Positions 23,926 through 35,056 of a stretch of DNA of 64,000 bases are shown in pieces (the stretch's first letter is position 1; each line of letters opens with the position of its first letter). Source of the DNA: Mycogone perniciosa (taxonomy: Eukaryota > Ascomycota > Sordariomycetes > Hypocreales > Hypocreaceae). The stretch is from positions 62,001-126,000 of the forward strand of contig JAOALB010000034.1 in NCBI GenBank assembly GCA_025331125.1. Direction: 5' to 3'. The translations under genes and the position numbers were made by a program. The notes below the pieces were generated by a model. That model searched no databases and was not told where the DNA came from. It was given only the letters and a program-made list of their open reading frames with translations.

Positions 23926-24613
23926 TTAAAATCTTACCATATTAGCGGATTTGCGGCCCTCTCTGACAAGGTGAATGTTGTTGTCGATCACTACAAAGCA
24001 TTGTTAGTTCCTTGCAGTGAATATGTATCATGGAGAAGCCATCAATGATGAACTTACGTTTGCCCTCTCCTCTCTCGGCAAGGTGAGCCTCCATGCTATC
24101 CCATCCCAAAATCAAAATCACAACCTTGTCCTCCGGCGACTCAGCAGCAACTTGGGTGCCCGCCTCAAACTGCCCAACCGCATAGCCATGGTAGCCCTTC
24201 AGGAGGCTATCCTTGGTCACAGCGTGGGTAAACGGCGCCATGCGCTTTTCCATGAAATCGTCCTCCGCACCAGAACAAGTAAACACCTCAGTGCACGGCG
24301 CCTCTAGAGCAGCGGCGATGTCGCTGCCAGGCGCAAGCACAGACTTGAGGATGCTCAGCGAGGCGAGCGATGAGCCGAGGGAGCCGGTCCAGGCCGGGAA
24401 TTCGGGGGACGCGTGAAAGGCGTGGATAGAGGACAGCTCATCCCAGCGGACGGCCCAGGAGAAGCGGCCAGGGGTCTCGAGATGCTCGCCGAGATAGACG
24501 CCTAAGACGCCGGAGACGGAGCTGAGGGTGGTGCAGGCGGAGACGAAGGCGGGGGGAGGAGTTGAGGGGGAGTCGTTGAAGGTGAGGATGCCGATTTCGA
24601 AGACTTCAGACAT
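23926..24613 (-). CDS. ABM / dimeric alpha-beta barrel domain protein
   Basis: Two exons, 24058..24613 and 23926..23990 (minus); 206 aa; intron 67 nt with GTAAGT donor, AACTAAC branch site and TTTGTAG acceptor. Splicing replaces an unspliced tail with KLIDNNIHLVREGRKSANMV, a basic amphipathic end with the style expected after the last strand of an ABM-type fold. The body has two related halves (FSWAVRWDELSSIHAFHASP and VVILILGWDSMEAHLAERGE), as in duplicated dimeric alpha-beta barrel proteins. No catalytic residue can be assigned; such fungal proteins are mostly uncharacterised. The final codons ATG GTA AGA could themselves be a donor, so a further 3' exon is not fully excluded. Confidence 0.65.
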
Positions 24614-25404
24614 GGTGAAAGAGGTGTTATTTGTGGTTTATGTGATTTATGTGATTTGTATGATTTAGAGACAGTATAGCAATATAGCGTCATCTGCAGC
24701 AAAATAGTATGACGATGATGATGTGTATTCAACTCGGTGAAGATGGATTGATTGGGGGGGGAGGACTGGCACTTATACTACCATCACCAGCCTAATGGAG
24801 TATGTACAAAGTCGCTGAGGTAATACTACTAGTATGTACCCGTAGATAGTTATGTGTGGATCGTTTTTATCTGGATTTGTCAACGGAGTGAGACTTGCAC
24901 ATGGCGATAGCCGAGGGTGAAGATGCGCGTATTGGATGAGAAATCCATCTTTCGGGGACACTCACGGGCGCGGGCCGAGAACTGCGCTCTCCGAGAGAAG
25001 AGAGCGCATATTATTATGTTGAGTCAGCGGCGGCGTCTTTGCGTCTACTCTGGTCGAATTGGAACGAGAGCCGTTCATGCAAAGAAGAAGAGGGTAAACT
25101 CAAAGAGGCGGTATCTACTCCGTATCGTTATGTAGTTCTGAGATGAGACATGTTTATAGCAATGTGTAACTACTCCGTACTTATGGTCGATGATGCTTAC
25201 AATCGGGAAAAGAATGGAACCGTATTTTATCCAAGTACGGAGTACACTGTGTACTTCTTTATATCAACTCCGAAGATTCGGGCCTAAAATCTCCGCCTCG
25301 AGTGTAGGGTAGGCAGCTGCCCAACTATCATCGCCTCAATCGCTTCACAACTCAACTCAACTCATACAACTCATACACCTCATCCTCAACTTCCCACAGT
25401 AGCC
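24614..25404. other. Divergent promoter region with TACTCCGTA motifs
   Basis: Between the ABM-like gene (-) and the sphingomyelinase gene (+). It contains three copies of the TACTCCGTA/TACGGAGTA motif (25116-25124, 25171-25180, 25236-25244), a G-run at about 24755-24763, and a CAACTCAACTCATACAACTC-type leader just before 25405. No gene is seen. Confidence 0.55.
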
Positions 25405-26935
25405 ATGGACGCCACCAACTCCAACAACAGCCACAATGTCACTGAAATCAACCTCCTCACACTCAACTGCTGGGGCCTCTTCCACATCTCCGCCCTCCGT
25501 ACCCCCCGCCTCGCTGAAATCGGCCGCCAACTCGCCGTCATGACTCCGTCTCCCGACATCGTCTGCCTCCAGGAGTGCTGGACCCAGGATGACTACCGCG
25601 CCATCCGCGATGCCACTACCAGCCTCTTACCATACGGCAAGTTCTACCACAGCGGCGTCTTTGGTGGTGGTCTCGCCATCCTGAGCCGCTGGCCGCTCGA
25701 GTCGAGCTCCATGTTTCAGTATCCTCTCAATGGCAGGCCCACGGCGTTTTGGAGGGGTGACTGGTTTGTTGGCAAAGGCGTTGCCTGTGCGAGCGTCAGA
25801 CTCGGGCCCGGCGAGAAGGACGTCATTGACGTCTTCAACACCCATGTAAGTCCAGCAAGCTTACACCCACTTACTCACTCACTCACTCACTCACTCACTC
25901 ATGTGTAAGACTCACGCCCCCTATGAATCCGGCCCCAACGACTCCTACCTCTGCCACCGCACCGCCCAGGCCTGGGAACTCTCCAAGCTGCTCCGTGGCG
26001 CCTCCTCCCGAGGCCATCTCGTCGTTGCCCTCGGCGACTACAACATGCTCCCCCTCTCCCTCGCCCACCGCATCATCACCGGCCGCACTCCACTCCGCGA
26101 CGTCTGGCGCGTCCTCTACTCGGACAGCTCACTCGGCCCCGCCTCCGACCCGGCCGAGCTGGCCCGGGGCCGGTCCGTCCCCACCGCCGAGTTCAACCTC
26201 CGCGTCAACGGCGCCACCAGCGACGGCGTCTACAACACCTGGCGCTGGACAAAGAACGCCCAGAACCGTCTCCGTGCTGGCGACCCTTGCCCTGTTGATC
26301 CCAACTCTCCCGATCCCAAAGGCAAGCGTCTCGACTACATCTTTGCCTCTACCGGCAGCTCTGAATCTGGACCACCATCATCATCGTCGTCATCATCCAC
26401 ACGCCATGGCTGGGTCGTCAAATCCGCCTCCGTAGCCATGACCCAACGCCATCCAGAACTTCACGTCTCCCTCTCCGATCACTTCGCAGTCTTCGCCACC
26501 CTCAAACGACACACCACATCACTCAACCCCTCTTCTCCCGAACACGACGCCCAACTCCTCTCGGATACCACCAACGACAACAATGAGAACCTCTCCCCGG
26601 CTACCTATGATGAAATCCTCGCTACTATCCACACGTATATGGCTCGTGAAGTCAGCCAGCGATATTGGCGTGCCGTCCACTTCTATGCCGCCGTCTTCAT
26701 CTGGGTTGCCTGCCTTGTTGCCGTCTGGTTCAGTCCCCGCAACTTCGTCGCTTTCCTTCTTGTGCTCCTTGCCAGCTTGGGCCTTACCGCTGGCGTCATC
26801 GATGGCCTGCTTGCCTTGCTCTTTTTCTCATCCGAGATTCGCGCCCTCAAGGAGTTTGAGTGGGAGATCCGGACTGCTAGATCCCTTGCATCAACAGATC
26901 CCATTACGAATCGCCAGCTTTCCAAAGAGAGTTGA
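25405..26935 (+). CDS. Neutral sphingomyelinase / inositol phosphosphingolipid phospholipase C (Isc1-type)
   Basis: Exons 25405..25845 and 25910..26935; 488 aa; intron 64 nt. The join gives DVFNTH-THAPYESG, with a key His of the fold. It is an endonuclease/exonuclease/phosphatase superfamily enzyme: NLLTLNCWGL (first strand), CLQECW (metal-binding Glu), VALGDYNM (catalytic Asp-x-Asn), KRLDYIFAS and LSDHFAVFA (catalytic His near the C-terminal end). Two hydrophobic segments near residues 415-460 (AAVFIWVACLVAVWF and NFVAFLLVLLASLGLTAG) fit the paired membrane helices of Isc1 and nSMase2-like enzymes. It hydrolyses complex sphingolipids to ceramide. The intron ends in seven ACTC units and an unusual AAG acceptor. 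Confidence 0.9.
25873..25900 (+). repeat. (ACTC)7 microsatellite inside an intron
   Basis: Seven perfect ACTC units occupy 28 of the 64 intron bases and end 9 nt before the inferred acceptor of the sphingomyelinase intron. Confidence 0.9.
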
Positions 26936-27267
26936 GTCAATCTCTAATTACTGCTTCTATTACACCCTATTGTCTTAATTGCTCGTTTCTCTCACCAAAC
27001 AACCAGCGTGAGACGACCGAGGCAAGGATACACAGGGCACACCTCTAATAGCCCATAAAAGCGCCGCCCTTTCCGTGAATAATGCTATCTAATTCTATTC
27101 AACCACGCATCCTCCTCTCATATCGGGGACCAAGCTCACCAATCAGGCGCCCATGACTTGCACCCATCAAGTCGATGCCATGTTCTTGATGGTCACTGGG
27201 GGTTTCGTGAGAATGCCCAATGCATCACGACCGGTCAGACATTCAAATCAGTCCGCCCATTTGGGCA
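26936..27267. other. Short intergenic region, convergent genes
   Basis: Between the sphingomyelinase gene (+) and the kinase gene (-). Nothing recognised. Confidence 0.5.
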
Positions 27268-29996
27268 TCACATAACCCCTGGCCTCCTCCTCCTCCACGT
27301 GTAGCCCATGAATGCTGTCTGCTTTCTCACCTCCATTGCCACATCCTTGATATTCTCGTCTCGCAGAATGATATCCCTTGGTCTCTTGGGCATTTTCCGT
27401 CCGTATTCCCTGACAAACCTCTTTAACAATTCCCTCTCTTCTGCTGAAAACCCTATCCATGTGTCGACCTCAAGATCTCTGGTTCGAAGAGCTCCCGAGT
27501 CATATGGTGTAGAGATTAGGTGTATCGCCGCATTTTGTAGGTTCGGACTGAAGTCTCGCAGCAGTGTCCGAACATCATCGGGGGTGAGCTGAGCTATCTC
27601 AGCCGACGACTCGGACAGGTCATCAACGGGCTCCGACTCATCGAAATAGTGTGTGTCTTCTGCGCTGTTGATGTGGGGGACGAATGGTGGCGTGATCGTT
27701 TGCAGGCGGTCCCAGGGGATGCTCTTGAACCATCGATGGGCTTTGATGTCCTCGGCGTCGTCGGGTAACACATACCGCCCAAAGACATCCACCGATCGCT
27801 GGCCGCGATCAAGCATCTGGTATCGTCTAGAGCATAGTCGAACCTCCTTGTCCTGGATCAAGCGGTAAATCAGATCTTTGCACCTGTCACTGACGGGAGG
27901 TCTTGGAGGAAAATGGAAGATCTCCTTGAATTTCTGCTCGAGTGTAAGCGTATGCTGTTGACCGGCAAACCGCCGCACGAATCACCACTCACTTTTATCT
28001 TGTCTTTCGTTGGGCTCCGGCCTCCCTCGTTAAGGAAAGGCGTGTGTCCATATAGGCACTCGTACAGAATGATGCCAATGCTCTACCAATCGCATCTGCC
28101 GTCGTAGTAGTTTGGGGATTGGATCACCTCTGGAGCCATGTACTGACTGGTGCCGACAATAGAATTAGCCCTTGTGCGATTGCCGTATCTGTTCCTCCAC
28201 CCAAGAAGACTGGCGAGATCCTGATCCATGTCTTGCTTTTCATGCCGCCCCAAACCTGCTGTTAGAGCCTTGGATATATCAGCGCGTCCTTGTACAGTCT
28301 TGTTGCTCTCCTGGTCTTTCTGGTCTCCATCAACATTGATGTCTAGCTTTCGAAGAAGTGAGTACCGGTGATAATTATAGTACAACGCATCGTGGGACCA
28401 ATGGCCATCAAAGGCAAGCCCGAAATCTGAAATCTTGAGATGTCCGGAGCTAGAGATGAGAAAATTATCTGGCTTGATATCCCTGTGGATAAATCCCAGA
28501 CGGTGCGCCTCCTCAACGGCAAGAATCATCTCAGCAATGTAGAAACGGGCCACACTTTCGTGTAGGATATTTTCACGAATCAGAAGCCCCAGAAAGTCGC
28601 CTCCAGGCATGTATTCCATGACAAGATATAGGCTCGTAAGGTCTTGAAAACTAGCAACCAAGGGTACCACCCTGAAGAGCAGTGTCAGCCCTGGGGGGAA
28701 AGAAGAAGAAGAAAAAACCAAGGAGAAGCATGCTTGAATCATCACGTACCAGTTGGCTCCTTCGGAAGCCACGAGAAAATCTCGCTCAGCACGAAGATGG
28801 CCTTCCTGACTGCTTCGAAGCATGTCCGACTTTCGAATTACCTTCATGGCATAGACTTGATTTCCGTAAGGGTTCTCTGAACTGAACCTCTCACGGACCA
28901 ATCGCACAACACCAAAACTCCCTTTTCCCAGGACTTTGATGGGCTCATACCTCGCTAGAAAGGGATTCACATCCTGTTCCCTGGATTTGACTACGCCTTG
29001 AGACTTCAAGACCCGTATTTCCCTCAGATGGCAGTTCTCTTGATGGTAAAACGATCTTCGAATTGTGTCTTTCTGTTCAATGTTCAGGTGAGGGCTGTAA
29101 TAGAGTTGGGACTCGAGGTACTGGCGCCGAACAGACCAGGATTGCGGTTTATTGAGGAGATCGTTGAAGTGAGTTTCGAGATATATCTTGGCTGCCGCCG
29201 CACGTTCAATGGTAAGAATGGTTGGCTGGACGTTGTTAACACCAGATTCGTCAATCGTGTCTAGAGCGCCCCCCTCAGGGCTGGATCTGGTCCATCGGTT
29301 CCTGCGGCTATGCCTTCGCTTTGGACTGTTTTTGACTGAAGGCGACCCTGAGAAACGAGAGTCAACAGAAGTCTTTCTTGTGGAATTTTCCTCTGGGCTT
29401 GTTAGCCTGCTGCTATATGCTGATGACCAAGAACATGAACTGTCTGGGTCGCTGGATGAGTTGGAGTCGGTGTCGCTGGCAAGAACTTGGAGCGAGCCCC
29501 TGCGTTTCGAAGGAGAGCCACGAAGGATCACCGTGTTGGTCGGTGCCAAGCCTAATGTATCAAGACGTAGTTTTCTGGCAAATTCTCTTGGCGTGATTCC
29601 CTTTGACTTGCGCGTAGGAGTAAACGGATCCCCGACCTGCGTAGCGGCTGTCGATGCCTTGCCTCTGTTGGGGACTGGTGGCGCTTCGCCTGGACACTAT
29701 TCGAGGACGGTAGAGCCCTGCGAGCCTGCAATATGTTAGCCAGACTTGACCTAGGAAGACGCGTGAAGAGGTAACTTACTGCTGCGGCTGTTTCTCCCAA
29801 TGGCTTTGATGGCGCCTCGAATCTCAGACCAGACTCTTGACCCTGCACGATGAAGCTTTGGAACTTCTGAGACGACAGCAGTCTCCTCACCGTTTGTAAG
29901 TAGCGGAAATGAAGCGCTGAGAGAAAGGTTTTGCTTGCTGGAGATGGGCTCCAGCGTGGGACAACTATGTTTGTTGCTGAGCAGACGAGACCGCAT
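27268..29996 (-). CDS. PUK1: NDR-family kinase with in-frame UAG, PUK1-like; ORF probably completed by A-to-I RNA editing
   Basis: Exons (minus) 29780..29996, 28750..29689, 27993..28671, 27933..27268; introns 90, 78 and 59 nt, all with good signals. The full frame is 833 codons with one internal TAG (codon 582, 28083-28085). Domains: low-complexity Ser/Arg-rich N-terminus; MOB-binding helical region from about residue 230 (ERAAAAKIYLETHFNDLLNK); kinase domain from about 320 with GKGSFGVV, AMKVIRK (Lys), HRDIKPDN, DFGLA, a long insert, then GTSQYMAPEV. The C-terminal hydrophobic motif is FMGYTWRRR. The TAG replaces the second Trp of CDWWSIG; SIGIILYECLYGHTPF follows in frame. F. graminearum PUK1 has tandem UAGs in its kinase domain that are edited to UGG in perithecia. 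Unedited mRNA would give a 581-aa product lacking the C-lobe. I see no other damage. A recent null mutation or sequencing error is the alternative. Confidence 0.8.
28083..28085 (-). other. In-frame UAG at the CDWW motif; candidate A-to-I editing site
   Basis: The codons read TGC GAT TGG TAG AGC ATT GGC, i.e. C-D-W-stop-S-I-G. The A at plus position 28084 is preceded by U and followed by G, the context preferred by fungal A-to-I editing; A-to-I turns UAG into UGG (Trp). The site lies in a possible stem-loop: ATGC/GCAT (plus 28078-28081 with 28092-28095) closing a 10-nt loop that contains the UAG, or GATGC/GCATC (28071-28075 with 28092-28096) closing a 16-nt loop. Confidence 0.75.
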
Positions 29997-30846
29997 CTTG
30001 CTCAGCGGGTAATCGAGAAGTTGAATGATCGGAAGAGAAGCATTGAGTATATGTTGTTGATGAAGAATCAATGCTTGTTGTGACGATGATGGGTTTGTTC
30101 AGATGCATTAGTTATTAAGGAAAGACAGCGTCATAATCATGGAAATGGACGCGATGAGAATGAGAATGACGAAAGGAAAAGCAGATATACGGCTAGATCG
30201 TGATGAGCAGAGGGCACCGAGACGAGGCTCTCTGAATGGAGGGCTCCTTCCCTTCGTCATCACTACTCGTAGACGAGTCCAGGTAATCAAGCTCGTCATA
30301 CCAGTCATCGTCACTGCCTGCATGCCAGGATCAATGCTTCCAGAAGCAGTCTAGATGAACGGAGAAGGTAATCAGCAAGCATTGATATATTGCTCTCCTG
30401 GGAAGAACATGAGCACAACAAAGCTATTGGCATTGGCATAGGTATAGGTGACAAACTTTTATTTTGATAGACGTCTAAATCGTCTACAAACAAACCCTGA
30501 ACTGACCGTCCCTTAAAAGCTATGAGAGAGATTTTACACGAAGAGACTGCTCTAGTCGTACGCCCAATCCATGCACCGCGTTTCCTCGCCTCATCATTCC
30601 CGCTCAAGCCATCTGCATGCTGCATCCACTGTCTCGCAACGGAGTGCAGGTCCTTGCAGAAGCACCGGGTTCAAGACTCTTCATCACTGCATGGCATCAA
30701 AAGGATGAAACACCAAAAGCCTAAACAAACGACCACGCCCCAGCCTCCCCGACGTCTTAAGAGACGATTGAATATGGGAGCAGAGAATTAGTACATATAA
30801 CACTGGAAGAAATCCAACGCAGACCTCAAGCTCATCGGGACTTGGC
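29997..30846. other. Kinase promoter region and FKBP 3' flank
   Basis: The kinase leader frame extends upstream without ATG to about 30071. The rest has small open frames without protein-like content. No RNA gene or repeat is seen. Confidence 0.5.
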
Positions 30847-32562
30847 TCATTTGATCTCAAGTAGCTTGATGTCGAAGGTTAGTTGGCTGTTGGCGGGAAT
30901 GCCGGGCAGGCTCTTGGAACCGTAGGCAAGATGAGCAGGGATAACCAGTCGTCGCTCTCCTCCGATGGCCATGCCAACGACACCAATGTCCCAGCCCTTG
31001 ATGACCTGGCCCTTGCCGGCCTTGAAGGAGAATGGCTTGCCCTTCTTGTTGGCTGTGTTCCACCCGCGTTAGCTACGTATTCATTGATGATTTGATTAGA
31101 AAGGAGCCTGCTTACCATCGAACTGCTGTCCGTTCTGCAGCTTGCCAATGTATCGGACACCAACAGTGTCGCCACTCTTGACGGTGCGCCCCTTGCCGAT
31201 GGTGCGGTCATCGATGGTCACGCCCTGGACGACCTTGACAGCAGCAGACTGCTTGCCAGCCTGCTTGGCCTTGGCAGCAGAGCCAGTGGGGCCCTGCTCC
31301 AGGTTCTTGGCAAACTGGACCTTCTTCTCATCCTTCTTCTCGTCCTTCTTGGCCTCTTCAGCGGCAACAGGCTCACCCTTGTTGTTCTTGAGCTTCTTCT
31401 GCTGCTTCTTGGAGAGCTTAGGCTCAGCAGACTTGGCAATCAAGTCATCAAGGCCCTCAACCTCCTCGGCGGTGCGCTTGTTCTTGCCCTTCTTGCTCTC
31501 GGTCGTAACCAGCTTGGGGACCTCCTCGTCGGAGTCGACCTCAGTAACACGGGGGTTATCGACGTCATCGAGATCGTCGCTCTCATCATCACTGGCGTCC
31601 TCACCCATGGCATAGTCTAGCTCATCGGGAGAGAAGTCATAGTCATCCTCATCCTCATCGTCCTCATCGTGATCATGGTCATGCTCATCATCCATGATGT
31701 AGTTGCCGGTGAGGTAGACAGTGTGGGTTCCGGTGACGACGAAGAAGACCTTTTCGCCGTGGTTGACAGTGATGTCAAGAGGCTGCTGGTAGTGCTGGGG
31801 GGGTGTTAGCAAACTGCACGGCTAGACCATTTCATAGGCTGTGGCGCTTCTCACCTTCTCGGTGTCGAGCGTGCAGAGAACGAAGTTCTCGAGATCACCG
31901 CTCTCGCTGTCATCATCGTCCTCGGACTCCTCATCCTCTTCAGACTCCTCCTCCTCAACAGCCTTACCCTTACCCTTCTTGTCCTTGTTCTTGCCCTTGG
32001 ACTTGCTGGCCTCGGCGTCCTCCATCTCCTCATCATCAGAGTCGCCTTCCACAGCAGCCTCCAGGAGCTTCTTGATGGCGGCAGCCTGCTTCTGCTTCTT
32101 AGCCTTGGCAGGGTCGCTAGGCCCACCGTTGGACTCCTCTTCATCATCGTCATCCTCATCATCAGAGCCGCCGAGCAGGGCCCTCATGTACTCCTCATCA
32201 ACCTCGTCATCCTCACCATCCTCAAGGCCAGGGAAGGCGCGCTTCACCAGCCGCAATGTTGCGCGGGGGACAGCGGGGATGTTGCCATTCTCATCGGCCT
32301 CGGGCTCCTCAGTAGGATCCAGGGCAGCCATGGTGATGCGGAACTGCGACGTCCAGTGTTAGCACCAGTTGAAAGCAAATGCGCATCGCTGGGAGCAGTC
32401 TGGCAGCAAGACAAGGCATGCCGAGACATGCATGTCCAGTTTGTTTTGCCTAATGGCAGCAAGGAAAAAACTTACAGAGGCAGGAAACTCCATGGCGGCC
32501 GGGATCAAGATCTCGCCAGGCGGGACCTCGAGGCCGTAAACTGGACCAGGAACAGCAGACAT
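30847..32562 (-). CDS. Nucleolar FK506-binding protein (Fpr3/Fpr4-type prolyl isomerase)
   Basis: Exons (minus) 32476..32562, 31855..32343, 31116..31794, 30847..31052; 486 aa; introns 132, 60 and 63 nt. The N-terminus MSAVPGPVYGLEVPPGE and the FRITMAALDP and HYQQPLDITVNHGEKVFFVV segments form the nucleoplasmin-like domain of Fpr3/4. It is split by very acidic Asp/Glu runs and basic Lys-rich blocks. The last ~110 residues are the FKBP domain: TVKSGDTVGVRYIGKLQNG, FSFKAGKGQVIKGWDIGV, VIPAHLAYGSKSLPGIPANS and a final LTFDIKLLEIK. Fpr3/4 proteins are nucleolar histone chaperones and peptidyl-prolyl isomerases acting on chromatin and histone H3 tails. The frame joins TTCGATG/GTAAGC to CCAACAAG, giving FDANKKGKPF. 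Confidence 0.95.
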
Positions 32563-33156
32563 GATGAAGGGATTATGTTTAATCTGATGATTGAATAGAC
32601 GAGAAAGGCGAGCGATCAAGTTTTTTCCTGACAACGCTCTGGTAGAGTGTGTTGTTGCTTGTTCGAGGTTGAAGAAGAGATCGACTCGAGTGCGCGACGG
32701 AAGAAAAACGCGGCTGGCCTTTGGAGCTCGAAAAATTTCGGTCGCTTTTTTTTCCAAGAGCCTCGAATAAGCCCAAGGCGACCCCCACTATCCAGAAGGG
32801 TTGGCCAATGAGCAGAGGTGATAAGGCTCTTATCGGAAAAGCGTGGTCGCTGGCTCGGCAACCACCCCGCTGTTGGTGGAGAATCCTTGTTTGGTAGTGG
32901 ATTCACGCCGTTGTGCCTTCAGTGGTCTCACCGCTAATGTCAGCAGCCCAGGTGCATGCAGCCAGTATCTGCATGTCAGTGACTCGAGTCTTGCTTGAAT
33001 TGCTATCATATCTAAAGAGAAAAGATATGTTCCAAAGAACCATCAGGCCATCGAAAACCACCAACATAGCAAGGCCAACATGCCTCGTTCCCAGAGTAGT
33101 ATTGGTGATTGTCATACATATATACAGCTTCACGCCGTCCCCGATACGACCTAGGC
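32563..33156. other. FKBP promoter and DJ-1-like 3' flank
   Basis: 594 bp between two minus-strand genes. T-rich and A-rich stretches near 32740-32760. No gene is recognised. Confidence 0.5.
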
Positions 33157-33896
33157 CTAAACCTCGACATCTGGGTAAAACTGTCCACGATCACCAGTCT
33201 CAGTAATGTCCAATCCCATTTCCACCACCTCCTTGGGCCAACGCCCGCTTCTCCGCGCATACGCAGCCACCAAGTCATTCCCATTAGTGACACCGCCTGC
33301 ACAAAGCCCATTAGCCATGGACTCCTCCCAAATACTACCAACATGGGGAGAGGAGACAACCTACCACTGGACCAAAAGTTACCATCCTGCACCCATCGCT
33401 GTCTATCTCCCACCAGCTTGATTTTGGGAAACCTCGTCCGAATCATATCCTGCAGCGACCTCGGTCCGCTGGCCTGCCTGCCATCAACAATGCCGGCCGC
33501 TCCACAGACAAGGATACCAGTGCAGATGCACAGCACATCCACTCCCGGCGTCTCAAATTGCTCTCGCAGCCACTTCAACGAACCCTGCTCAAACGTGGCC
33601 ACAGGGTTCGGTCCGGGGACAACGACGATATCCAGTTTGCCTGGGGCGACCTCGGGATCAGTGTAGGCGTGAGTCGTCTTGATCGTCATACTGGCAGTCA
33701 GTTGTATGGAGTCCCTCTGCTCTGGGACAGTGACGTAGAAGAAGGACACATTGGGAGCTGCGTTGATAACGGCGGATGGGAATGGAAGATCACCCAGATA
33801 TTCCCTGGACATGCAGCCCAAGGCGTCGATGGCGGCAACGTCCAGCAGTTGCGCGTCTGCCGGGATAAAGACACCAATCTTGACTTGCTTGGACAT
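33157..33896 (-). CDS. DJ-1/PfpI superfamily protein (class I glutamine amidotransferase-like fold)
   Basis: Exons (minus) 33365..33896 and 33157..33296; 223 aa; intron 68 nt. The first strand is KIGVFIPADAQLLDVAAIDALG. The nucleophile elbow reads VDVLCICTGILVCGAAGIVDG, with the second Cys at the DJ-1/isonitrile hydratase nucleophile position. Splicing joins DGNFWSSG to GVTNGNDLVAAYARR, the conserved GV(T/S)xGxDL turn of the family. Similar fungal proteins are annotated as DJ-1/PfpI family or isonitrile hydratase-like; substrate unknown. Without the splice the frame runs on to 33012 as an unrelated tail. No secretion signal is evident. Confidence 0.85.
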
Positions 33897-35056
33897 GATG
33901 GGCTGTGTTCAAACTTTGGATAGATGGTGTGTTGTTATAGACGACGAAGTGTGGTATGATGGAGGAAATTGGCTGACTGGTGGAGAGGAGAAGAGAGGGA
34001 TGAAAGATTCATTCACATCCCATCCCATCCCTATATATACTCGTCCAGACATACAGGTTGAAGGTGTGTCATTGGGGGTGATATCGACAAGAGCCGATGA
34101 GCCTCGCACAAATGCTAGCCCATCAGGCTGCAACGCAGCGATATCTTCCTCGTCCAAGCGGCCCTCGAAGCTCTCAGGATCCGATAAGACACACAAACAC
34201 ATGCGGCGCAAGGCTTGGCATCTGCGACTCTGTTCAGTGATTGGCCAACGGTCATCTTTGTTCCGAACCTCATCGGATCGACATCACCCACCGTTTGTGG
34301 AGCAGAGTCTACGAGTACGAGTATGAAATCTTCGCACTTGTTCGTTTGCCGAAGCCTCTCGGAATCACAGCACAAATGCGGAGTAGTCAAGTTGGACGCT
34401 ACTTGCTGGGCCTAGGCAGGGTGTAAGATAAATTTGGGAAAGCCGGCAGCCCCTACATATCCAATCGACGTCCGCGTGATGAATGTACTATTACCACAAG
34501 TTGAAACACTGTCCACGTACTCCAATGCTCTCACGCCTTGTAGTGGCCAACTGTGTGCATGAATAGGTATAATATTAAGTATTATGGAGCTAAGATTAAG
34601 GTATATCGCCTGCCGCTTTCCTCAGCAGCAGCCTCTCTATCGTCGTCGACTCAGTTGTCCTGCAGTGATGCTCGAAGCCGTTGGTGAAAACCTTTGCCCC
34701 TGGTAGAAACCATCATCTTTGCTCATCATCCTTCGTCCCGTTGCTTTTAAGCGAATGTAAAACCCAGCCAATGACGCTATGGGCATATTAGTCCGTAACC
34801 CCCAACTCCAGTCAAAGTGTTCGTGACCCCAGAAATCAAACGCCCCCATCCATGACACGCTCGTAAACAAGACCAAATTCCGTCTATTTACAGATGAGTC
34901 CTGAAATCTGCGCCCTTCCTCAGCAGATTCCGCCCTCTTTCCAAAGTGGTGAAAATGCTCAAAAGGTATTCATACAGAGAATTGGGTTTCCCACAAGTCA
35001 GTCAACTGACTAGCAGGAACAAGAAGAAATGCAAAACAATCAATAATGCAGCGCGC
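33897..35056. other. Intergenic, DJ-1-like promoter and GT2 3' flank
   Basis: 1.16 kb between two minus-strand genes. It contains a near-copy of the TACTCCGTA motif (GCGGAGTAG at about 34379) and short open frames with no recognisable product. No RNA gene is seen. Confidence 0.5.

Noticed and set aside
27268..27978. The kinase C-terminal exon as a separate gene.
   Set aside because: It lacks a start, begins in the middle of the kinase C-lobe, and joins in phase to the upstream exon through GTGAGT and GAGCAG.
27268..28085. The TAG as evidence of an intron boundary (donor GTAGAG or acceptor GGTAG).
   Set aside because: Either choice would remove conserved kinase segments (SIGIILYECLYG or the VIQSPNYYDGRCDW region) that are otherwise perfectly in frame; no suitable partner site keeps the domain intact.
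33012..33300. Unspliced C-terminal extension of the DJ-1-like protein.
   Set aside because: Splicing at 33364/33297 restores the conserved GVTNGNDL segment; the unspliced tail is unrelated.
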